10,184 nt of DNA from Kiritimatiellia bacterium (GTDB taxonomy: Bacteria > Verrucomicrobiota > Kiritimatiellia > RFP12 > UBA1067), in assembly GCA_017385345.1 (NCBI GenBank), contig JAFNRY010000190.1, forward strand, positions 1-10,184, given 5' to 3'. Below the pieces are notes generated by a model that searched no databases, had not been told where the DNA came from, and saw only the letters and a list, made by a program, of their open reading frames with translations. The position numbers and the translations under genes are program-made. Of the stretch, positions 5,623-10,184 are shown in pieces; positions within the stretch are counted from its first letter, which is position 1, and each line of letters starts with the position of its first letter.

Positions 5623-6393
5623 TCAGTAGTAGAAGCGCAGTATCTCCGCGGCGGAGAGGAATCCGCCTTCCCTCGCGTGCGAAAGCCCGCGGGATTTCAG
5701 GTATTCGATCACTTCGCCCGTGACGAGGTTGTTGTTCTTCGCGAGGACGGCCGCGAGTTCGCTTCTGCGCGCGGCCAGCGTGCCGTTGGGTTCGTTGGAT
5801 ACGAGCACGCCTTCGAGCACCTGCGCCTTGCGGACGAAGCCTTCCTTTTCCGCCTTCGCGGCGGCCTCTCTGATCGCTTCGATGGCGTGGTCGCGTGATT
5901 CGCCGGGGAACCTGTCCGGCAGCTCCGCGTCGCGGTCGAGAAGGGCGAGCGCGTTCGGATTGCGCTCCTGCATGTCGATTTCCCTCGAGAGGAGCCGCGC
6001 GATTTCGGCGTCCTTCCTCGCGATTTCCCCGTTCTTCTTTTCGTTTTCCCGGCGGAGGGCGTCGGCGCGCGCGCCGGCATCGCGGTTCTTTTCCGCCGCG
6101 GCGAGGCGGCTTTCAAGCCAGGCGCAGCGTTCCATGAGCGCCATGTACGAATCGGCCGCGGAGCGCAGGCGCGCCGCCCGCTCTTCGAGCCGCCTTTCGA
6201 GACGCACCTTGTCCGCCGCGAGCTCTTCGACGACCGCCTTCTGGACGTCGAGTTCCAGATTCTCCCCGCCGTCCCCGCCGTCCGTGGCTTCCGGCGCCGC
6301 GGCGGATTCCTCCGCCGTTTCCGCCGCGGACGGCGCCTCCGCCGGCCCGTCCTTCCGCATGAACTCGCTCATGTCAAACGCCCTGTCCGCCAT
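5623..6393 (-). CDS. Hypothetical coiled-coil protein
   Basis: The function is not recognised. From the ATG at 6393 it has 256 residues. Residues about 15-48 are rich in Ala, Glu and Gly and look disordered. Residues about 50-145 are dense in Glu, Arg, Lys, Ala and Leu in a heptad-like pattern and probably form a long coiled coil. Residues about 165-256 look globular, with helical stretches around RDHAIEAIREAAAKAEKEGF and a final GGFLSAAEILRFYY. No signal peptide or membrane segment is seen. The start at 6393 is preferred over the ATG at 6417 because a GGAG lies 6 nt before it and the protein then opens MADRAFDMSEF. It overlaps the methyltransferase gene by 20 nt, so the two are probably translationally coupled. 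Its place between dnaN and dapA suggests a conserved operon member, but gives no function. Confidence 0.75.
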   Translation of the reverse strand: MADRAFDMSEFMRKDGPAEAPSAAETAEESAAAPEATDGGDGGENLELDVQKAVVEELAADKVRLERRLEERAARLRSAADSYMALMERCAWLESRLAAAEKNRDAGARADALRRENEKKNGEIARKDAEIARLLSREIDMQERNPNALALLDRDAELPDRFPGESRDHAIEAIREAAAKAEKEGFVRKAQVLEGVLVSNEPNGTLAARRSELAAVLAKNNNLVTGEVIEYLKSRGLSHAREGGFLSAAEILRFYY

Positions 6394-7651
6394 CTTCAGC
6401 TCCGTTCTCCGGCGCATCCGCGGGCGCCGGCCCGTCTTCTTTTTCGCAACCTTCGTATATGAAAAGGCGGCAGTCGATCGGACCGTTGAAGAAGGGGATT
6501 CGTTTGGTGTGTTTCAAGCCCACCATCTTCGACAGTTCGGGGCTGCCCGTGATCAGTCCGCCGGTCCAGCCTTTGCATTTGCCGGCGAGGAAGTCGCCTA
6601 TCCTCTTGTAAACCGGAGCGAGTTCCTCCACGGTGCCGAGCCGGATGCCGTATTCCGGGTTGAAGAACGCGACGCCCGGCGCGTCCGGCACGGGGCTGTC
6701 GGCGAAGTCGCAGGCGCCGAAGCGTATGAACTGCGCGACGCCGGCCGCGATTGCGTTGGTGTGGGCGTAGTCCGCGGCTTCCGGCGAAATGTCGGTAGCG
6801 ATTATCGGAATGTCAAGAGAGGTTTTTTCCCTGGCGCGGGCCTGGAGGACCATTTCCTTCCATATCTGCGCCGGGGAGGCGCCAGCCGTCTGGCGCGGCG
6901 CCACCGTCGGGGCCTTCTCGCCGGGGATGAGCCTGTTGTAGCCTTTGATGGATTGGAAGGCGAAGTGGCCCTTCAGGGAGCCGGGCGCCTTGCGCAGGGC
7001 GATCATGGCCGCTTCTATCGCCGGCGTTCCGCTGCCGCACATCGGCGAGAGGAAGGGCCGGTCGCCTTTCCAACCCATGGCCATGATGCAGGCGGCCGCC
7101 AGCGTCTCTTGCATGGGCGCGGAGCCGGGGATCTTCCTGTAGCCGCGCTTGGAGAGCGGTTCGCCCGAGGTGTCGAGATATATGATCGCCTCGTTGTCCT
7201 CCCAATAGACGAATACGGCCGCGCCCCTGTTCTCGCCGCCGGAATCGGGCCGCCGCATGCACTTGTCGCGCATCCTGTCGGCTATCGCGTCCTTCACGTA
7301 CAGCGAAGGAAGGCGCGTGTCGCGCACGGTGCGGTTGTGGACGACCGAGGAGACCGAGAAGTAGCCGTCGGCCTCGAGCTGGTTCTCCCAGTCGATGCTG
7401 TAGGCCAGCCTGTACAGGTCGCGTATGTTGGCGCAGAACGCCCTGAGGAGCGGCACCAGCACGCGGTGGGCCGTCCTCAGCTCGAGGTTGAGGCGCATGA
7501 CGTCGCGCATCGCGCCGCGCACGACCACCGTGTTGGCGGTGGCCTCGACTATTCCGTACCCCATGGCGACGGCCTCTTTCTCCGTCCAGCGCGAAAGCTC
7601 CTTCGCGCAGGAGATTATTATGGGGTAGTTTCTGTCCGTGAAAACTCTCAT
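6374..7651 (-). CDS. THUMP-domain class I SAM-dependent RNA methyltransferase (RlmL/YpsC family)
   Basis: This 425-residue protein fits the COG0116 family of 23S rRNA guanine-N2 methyltransferases. The N-terminal 1-165 holds a ferredoxin-like/THUMP RNA-binding part. SKRGYRKIPGSAPMQETLAAA (167-187) is the family linker. The SAM-binding motif I is LSPMCGSGTPAIEAA (201-215), and the acidic residue for the ribose is Asp287. The catalytic motif IV reads NPEYGIRLG (331-339), where the family usually has NPPY. About 20 residues after 405 form an acidic, Ala/Gly/Pro-rich tail. The usual target is guanosine of 23S rRNA helix 74, but the exact site cannot be told. The ATG has no visible Shine-Dalgarno sequence; it is kept because the N terminus aligns with the family. 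It follows dnaN by 55 nt with a strong hairpin between. Confidence 0.87.
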   Translation of the reverse strand: MRVFTDRNYPIIISCAKELSRWTEKEAVAMGYGIVEATANTVVVRGAMRDVMRLNLELRTAHRVLVPLLRAFCANIRDLYRLAYSIDWENQLEADGYFSVSSVVHNRTVRDTRLPSLYVKDAIADRMRDKCMRRPDSGGENRGAAVFVYWEDNEAIIYLDTSGEPLSKRGYRKIPGSAPMQETLAAACIMAMGWKGDRPFLSPMCGSGTPAIEAAMIALRKAPGSLKGHFAFQSIKGYNRLIPGEKAPTVAPRQTAGASPAQIWKEMVLQARAREKTSLDIPIIATDISPEAADYAHTNAIAAGVAQFIRFGACDFADSPVPDAPGVAFFNPEYGIRLGTVEELAPVYKRIGDFLAGKCKGWTGGLITGSPELSKMVGLKHTKRIPFFNGPIDCRLFIYEGCEKEDGPAPADAPENGAEDGGQGV

Positions 7652-7659
7652 ATGGGGAA

Positions 7660-7685
7660 AGCCGGCGCGCCGGCGGCGCGCCGCT
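7660..7685 (-). other. Intergenic hairpin between dnaN and the methyltransferase gene
   Basis: Two copies of the self-complementary 8-mer GGCGCGCC (7664-7671 and 7675-7682) are separated by 3 bases. Flanking AGC/GGCT extend the stem past one bulge. It is very stable and lies in the 55-nt gap. No U run follows on the transcribed strand. It may reduce readthrough from dnaN or stabilise the processed dnaN mRNA. Confidence 0.45.
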
Positions 7686-7706
7686 GGTTCGGTCCGTCCG
7701 CGCCGA

Positions 7707-8822
7707 TTACGATATGTGGAGCGGCATTATGACGTAGATGTAGGGGATGGAGCACCTCAGCACGCCCGGGTGGTGGCCGTCCTTGAGTTCGAACACGACT
7801 TCGTCGTCGTCGATCGACTTCAGGGCGTCGAGCACGTAAATCGGGTTGAAGTTCACTTCGAGGCGCTCGCCGGAGTACTTGACCGGGACTTCGTCCTTTG
7901 CGGAGCCGTGGTCGAGGGAGGTGGCCGAGACGTTGAGGACGCCGTTGTCGAAGACGAACTTGGTGGATATGGAGGCGGCGACGGAGACGATGCTCGTGCG
8001 CTCGAGGGCGTTCGCCAAAAGCGCGCGGTCGATGGTCGCCTTGTTGGGGAGGTCGCGCGGGATGACCTGCTCGTAGTTGGGGTAGGCCTCTTCGATGAGC
8101 TTGGAGAACACTTCGGTTTTGCCGAACGCGAAGGCGGCCTGGTTGCCTGCGGCCCTGATCACGACGCGGTCGTCGCCTTCGCCCCCGGCGGGCACGGCGG
8201 CCAGGGCGCGCTCGAGCTCCAGCGCGGCGCGCGAGGGGACTACCATGTCCGTCTCTTCCCCGTCGGCGATCTCCATCTCCTTTTCGACGAGGGCGAGCCT
8301 GCGCCCGTCGGTCGCCGCCATGGTGAACTTGCCGGCGCGGAATCTCATCAGGACGCCCATGAGCGGGCGGCGCGTGTCGTCGGCGGCCGCGGCGAAGGCG
8401 GTCTTGCGCAGCATCTCTTTCAGGGAGAGGCAGTCGGTCTCGAGCGTCTTCGCGCCGTTGAGCCCCGGCAGCGCCGGATATTCCTTCGCAGGCAGGCCGG
8501 AGAGGTTGAAGCGGGCGGAGCCGGCGAGGATCGTCGCGTTTTCGTTTTCGTCGATTTCGACCTCCACCACGCCTTCGGGCGCCTTGGACATGGTGCTGAA
8601 GAGCATCTTCACGGGTAGCGTCGAGGCGCCGGGCTCGACGGTTTCGCATTCCGCCGACGTGCGCACGGTCATGTCTATGTCGCTCGCCGTCAGCTCGAGC
8701 CTTCCGCCCTCGGCTTTCAGCAGCACGTTCTGGAGAACCGGCAGCGACGACCTCGCCGGCACTATGTTCTGGACCGTCTTCAGACTCTCCACGAAACCGT
8801 TGCGCGTTATTTTGAACTTCAT
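7707..8822 (-). CDS. dnaN: DNA polymerase III sliding clamp, beta subunit
   Basis: DnaN is the ring-shaped dimer that tethers DNA polymerase III and other factors to DNA. The protein has 371 residues, close to the 366 of E. coli, and comprises three similar domains of about 120 residues. Recognisable blocks are RSSLPVLQNVLL near the start, GSARFNLSGLPAKEYP (101-116), ATDGRRLALVEKE (170-182), NFNPIYVLDAL in domain 3, and the C-terminal YIYVIMPLHIS, which corresponds to the VMPMRL end lining the clamp-binding pocket. The ATG at 8822 is chosen over longer upstream frames because AGAAGGAG sits 8 nt before it and the family starts here (MKFKITRNGF). It is first in a five-gene operon. It is not next to dnaA in this window, an arrangement that differs from the common dnaA-dnaN pair. 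Confidence 0.97.
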   Translation of the reverse strand: MKFKITRNGFVESLKTVQNIVPARSSLPVLQNVLLKAEGGRLELTASDIDMTVRTSAECETVEPGASTLPVKMLFSTMSKAPEGVVEVEIDENENATILAGSARFNLSGLPAKEYPALPGLNGAKTLETDCLSLKEMLRKTAFAAAADDTRRPLMGVLMRFRAGKFTMAATDGRRLALVEKEMEIADGEETDMVVPSRAALELERALAAVPAGGEGDDRVVIRAAGNQAAFAFGKTEVFSKLIEEAYPNYEQVIPRDLPNKATIDRALLANALERTSIVSVAASISTKFVFDNGVLNVSATSLDHGSAKDEVPVKYSGERLEVNFNPIYVLDALKSIDDDEVVFELKDGHHPGVLRCSIPYIYVIMPLHIS

Positions 8823-8896
8823 TGCGTTTTCTCCTTCTGCCGCCGTCCGGCCGCCATGCGCCGTTTTTCCAGGATCTCGGCGCCGCCGTCCGGCAT
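8819..8896 (-). CDS. Possible 25-residue leader peptide upstream of dnaN
   Basis: An ATG lies 4 nt after the dnaN -10 box and opens a 25-codon frame starting MPDGGAEILEKRR. Its TGA stop overlaps the dnaN ATG as ATGA. The C-terminal half is very basic. Because the start lies almost at the expected transcript 5' end, translation would be leaderless, like the neighbouring uppP and mnmG. Alternatively this is only untranslated leader; the ribosome binding site of dnaN lies within it and would suffice on its own. Coding is unproven. Confidence 0.25.
   Translation of the reverse strand: MPDGGAEILEKRRMAAGRRQKEKTQ
8839..8894. repeat. 13-bp direct repeat in the dnaN leader
   Basis: GCCGCCGTCCGGC occurs at 8839-8851 and identically at 8882-8894, 43 bp apart, both inside the dnaN 5' leader. 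Each copy is partly self-complementary (GCCG/CGGC). The function is unknown, and in such GC-rich DNA the repeat may be incidental. Confidence 0.4.
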
Positions 8897-8900
8897 GGGC

Positions 8901-8909
8901 ATTATACCA
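8901..8909 (-). promoter_or_regulatory. Extended -10 promoter of dnaN
   Basis: On the minus strand TGGTATAAT (8909-8901) is a perfect -10 hexamer with the TGn extension. No good -35 is present at 16-18 bp, as expected for extended -10 promoters. Transcription would start near 8894, giving a leader of about 70 nt before the dnaN ATG. Confidence 0.65.
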
Positions 8910-8939
8910 AAAGTGCGGCGGGCTGCGTGGCGCGCGATG

Positions 8940-8948
8940 TGGTATAAT
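8940..8948 (+). promoter_or_regulatory. Extended -10 promoter of uppP, near-leaderless
   Basis: TGGTATAAT (8940-8948) is identical to the dnaN element on the other strand, 30 bp away, so the two genes diverge from one compact promoter pair. Only 9 nt separate the -10 box from the uppP ATG at 8958. The leader would be 0-3 nt, and no Shine-Dalgarno sequence exists there. Confidence 0.65.
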
Positions 8949-8957
8949 TCCTGCGGT

Positions 8958-9764
8958 ATGGGAGAAGTTCTGTTTCTGGCCGTGCTGCAAGGGGTGGCGG
9001 AGTTCCTGCCGATCTCGAGCTCCGGCCATCTGGTGCTGGCGCAAAGCCTCTTCGGCGGCGGCGAATGCGGCATGAGGCTCGAGGTGTGCCTGCACGCCGG
9101 CACGCTTCTTTCCGTCGTCGCGTTCTACCGGAAGACGATAGCGCGGCTTCTCGGCGGGTGCTTCGCGCCCGGGGCGGACGCGGCGGCGCGGAAGGCGGCG
9201 TGGCTCTACGCGGCGAAGATCGTCGCGGGGTCTTTGCCGGCCGTGGCGGCCTATTTCCTATTAAAGAGGCAGATCGACGGGTGTTTCGAGAGCGCCAGGT
9301 TCACTGGCTGCATGCTCGTGTTCACCGGCGCGGTTCTGACGGCGACGCGGTTTCTGCCGCGCGGCGGGAGGCCAGTCGGGTTCGCGACGGCGCTGCTCAT
9401 GGGGCTGGGCCAGGCCGCGGCGCTTCTGCCCGGCGTCTCGCGCAGCGGCATGACCCTCGCCTGCGCGAGGGCCGCGAAGGCCGGGGCGGAGGAGAGCGCC
9501 GAGTTTTCGTTTCTCATGTGCGCGCCGCTCATAGCGGGCGGGCTGGTCCTCGAGATCGCCAAGGGCGCGGCGGGGGAGGCGGGGGCGGCCGCGGAGGCCG
9601 CCGCGCTCCACTCTTGGCCGGAGCTTGCCGCAGGAGCCGCCGTCGCCGCCGTCGTCGGCTGGTTCGCCCTGAAGTTCCTCGTGGCGACGCTCAAGGGGCG
9701 CGGCTTCTGGCTTTTCGGCCCCTATTGCGTCCTCGCCGGCGCCGCAACGCTCATATTCGCCTGA
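8958..9764 (+). CDS. uppP: Undecaprenyl-diphosphate phosphatase (BacA/UppP)
   Basis: UppP is an integral membrane phosphatase that recycles undecaprenyl diphosphate to the monophosphate carrier used for peptidoglycan and other surface polymers; overproduction gives bacitracin resistance. The protein has 268 residues (E. coli 273). The active-site block is LQGVAEFLPISSSGHLVL: Gln11 and Glu15 form the (E/Q)xxxE motif and His24 is the catalytic histidine. The second motif PGVSRSGMTLACAR carries Arg162. Several long hydrophobic segments fit the polytopic topology. The ATG at 8958 is chosen because the family begins here (MGEVLFLAVLQG) and the promoter sits directly upstream; the frame is open further upstream but would run through the promoter. 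It is followed by a weak terminator. The isoprenoid enzyme IspF and DapA, encoded nearby, supply the same envelope pathway. Confidence 0.96.
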   Translation: MGEVLFLAVLQGVAEFLPISSSGHLVLAQSLFGGGECGMRLEVCLHAGTLLSVVAFYRKTIARLLGGCFAPGADAAARKAAWLYAAKIVAGSLPAVAAYFLLKRQIDGCFESARFTGCMLVFTGAVLTATRFLPRGGRPVGFATALLMGLGQAAALLPGVSRSGMTLACARAAKAGAEESAEFSFLMCAPLIAGGLVLEIAKGAAGEAGAAAEAAALHSWPELAAGAAVAAVVGWFALKFLVATLKGRGFWLFGPYCVLAGAATLIFA

Positions 9765-9788
9765 CGCGCCGCGCAACGCGCTCTTTTT
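9765..9788 (+). terminator. Weak intrinsic terminator after uppP
   Basis: GCGC arms around an 8-base loop begin right after the uppP stop and are followed by TCTTTTT (T run 9784-9788). The stem is short, so termination may be partial. A new promoter for the tRNA follows at once. Confidence 0.45.
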
Positions 9789-9804
9789 GTGCTATTAAAA
9801 GTTC

Positions 9805-9834
9805 TTGCGCAAATATGTGGAAGTGTGATATACT
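9805..9834 (+). promoter_or_regulatory. Promoter of tRNA-Thr and probably tuf
   Basis: TTGCGC (9805-9810) is followed after 18 bp by TATACT (9829-9834), with a TGA in front of the -10 giving a TGn extension. Transcription should start near 9841, about 19 nt before the tRNA. A stable RNA plus tuf would need a strong promoter, which fits. Confidence 0.6.
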
Positions 9835-9845
9835 TTGTCGTAATT

Positions 9846-9859
9846 CTCTCTTGCGAGAG
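9846..9859 (+). other. Hairpin abutting the tRNA 5' end
   Basis: CTCTC-TTGC-GAGAG (9846-9859) ends exactly one base before the first base of tRNA-Thr. It would form in the short precursor leader and may aid or mark RNase P processing. The function is inferred. Confidence 0.35.
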
Positions 9860-9935
9860 GCCACTTTAGCTCAGTAGGTAGAGCACATCCTTGGTAAGGA
9901 TGAGGTCGGCGGTTCGATTCCGCTAGGTGGCTCCA
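9860..9935 (+). tRNA. tRNA-Thr (anticodon GGT)
   Basis: The 76-nt sequence folds as a complete cloverleaf. The acceptor is GCCACTT/AGGTGGC with one G-U, the D stem GCTC/GAGC, the anticodon stem CATCC/GGATG with loop TTGGTAA, the variable loop AGGTC, and the T arm GGCGG-TTCGATT-CCGCT. The anticodon GGT (9893-9895) reads ACC and ACU threonine codons. The CCA end is encoded (9933-9935). tuf starts 40 nt downstream, so the two are probably one transcript, an arrangement also known in chlamydiae and other bacteria. Confidence 0.97.
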
Positions 9936-9975
9936 TGCGGGAGAGAAGGAAGAGAAAAAACCACAGGAGTCAGAA

Positions 9976-10184
9976 ATGGCAAAGGAAACATTCGATCGCG
10001 GCGGCAAGCCGCACGTGAACGTCGGCACGATCGGCCACGTCGACCACGGTAAAACAACTCTTACGGCCGCCATCACCCACGTGCAGTCCCTCAAGGGCCT
10101 CTGCGACGAAATCAAGTACGACCAGGTGGCCAAGGCTTCCGAATCCGCCGGCCGCCGCGACGCGACGAAGATCTTGACGATCGC
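9976..10184 (+). CDS. tuf: Elongation factor Tu, partial (5' end only)
   Basis: The first 69 codons of EF-Tu are present and the gene runs off the window. EF-Tu delivers aminoacyl-tRNA to the ribosome as its GTP complex. MAKETFDRGGKPHVNVGTIG and the P-loop GHVDHGKTT (20-28) are unmistakable. The GGK at 9-11 carries one residue more than the common SK. Switch I is unusual: after KYDQ the common IDNAPEEKARGITI is replaced by a stretch about five residues longer ending RRDATKILTI, so RGITI becomes KILTI. The Mg-binding threonine (Thr68, equivalent of E. coli Thr61 or 62) seems kept. From memory, similar RDATKTVTIA-like switch I variants occur in planctomycete-type EF-Tu; this was not checked. 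The ATG follows AGGAG (9965-9969) at a normal distance. Confidence 0.95.
   Translation, partial: MAKETFDRGGKPHVNVGTIGHVDHGKTTLTAAITHVQSLKGLCDEIKYDQVAKASESAGRRDATKILTI

Noticed and set aside
5720..7732. 670-codon plus-strand open frame
   Set aside because: It is antisense to the coiled-coil and methyltransferase genes; low-complexity Ser/Arg/Ala composition is typical of a shadow in GC-rich DNA.
7638..8618. Plus-strand open frame opposite dnaN
   Set aside because: dnaN is unmistakable on the minus strand and the plus frame has no recognisable motif.
8823..9095. Longer dnaN starting upstream at 9095
   Set aside because: The extension runs through both divergent promoters and into uppP, and lacks family similarity; the ATG at 8822 has a strong ribosome binding site.

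Overview
The window is GC-rich bacterial chromosome carrying mostly housekeeping genes, and it looks close to a replication origin and centromere. Several markers agree: mnmG (gidA), dnaN, three perfect parS-type palindromes, and two clusters of DnaA-box-like 9-mers in AT-rich DNA. No mobile element, rRNA, CRISPR array or plasmid gene is visible. The organism cannot be named from this. A histone-like HU/DUF4469 protein, a tRNA-Thr followed by tuf, and an EF-Tu with an unusual switch I suggest, by inference only, a member of the Planctomycetes-Verrucomicrobia-Chlamydiae/Lentisphaerae/Kiritimatiellota assemblage.

Left region (1-3060, minus strand, visibly less GC-rich than the rest). An AT-rich stretch holds four tandem DnaA-box-like sites (51-88). 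Then come a secreted-type glycerophosphodiester phosphodiesterase (113-1048) and, upstream of it in the same operon, mnmG (1076-3049). Three copies of TGTTCCACGTGGAACA lie inside mnmG at 2191-2298, in an in-frame insertion of roughly 35 residues. This is the standout observation: a coding-sequence centromere.

Centre-left intergenic region (3050-3440, no confident gene). It holds the mnmG promoter, which appears to give a leaderless GTG transcript. It also holds more DnaA-like boxes, a 23-bp dyad, a probable rightward promoter and a structured 5' leader. It feeds the plus-strand HU/DUF4469 gene (3441-4166), which ends at a strong hairpin shared with the convergent operon.

Middle region (4200-8822, minus strand). 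A five-gene operon reads dnaN, THUMP-type RNA methyltransferase, unknown coiled-coil protein, dapA, ispF. Spacing runs from a 20-nt overlap to a 55-nt gap, and dapA and ispF abut exactly (TAG then ATG). It couples replication (sliding clamp), rRNA modification, lysine/diaminopimelate synthesis and isoprenoid synthesis. dnaN is preceded by a possible 25-residue leader peptide whose stop overlaps the dnaN start.

Right region (8823-10184, plus strand). dnaN and uppP diverge from a compact promoter pair, both with extended -10 elements (TGGTATAAT). uppP again seems leaderless. It is followed by a weak terminator, a promoter, tRNA-Thr(GGT), and the first 69 codons of tuf, which runs off the end. 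uppP (undecaprenyl recycling), dapA (peptidoglycan precursor) and ispF (isoprenoid precursor of undecaprenol) all serve the cell envelope.
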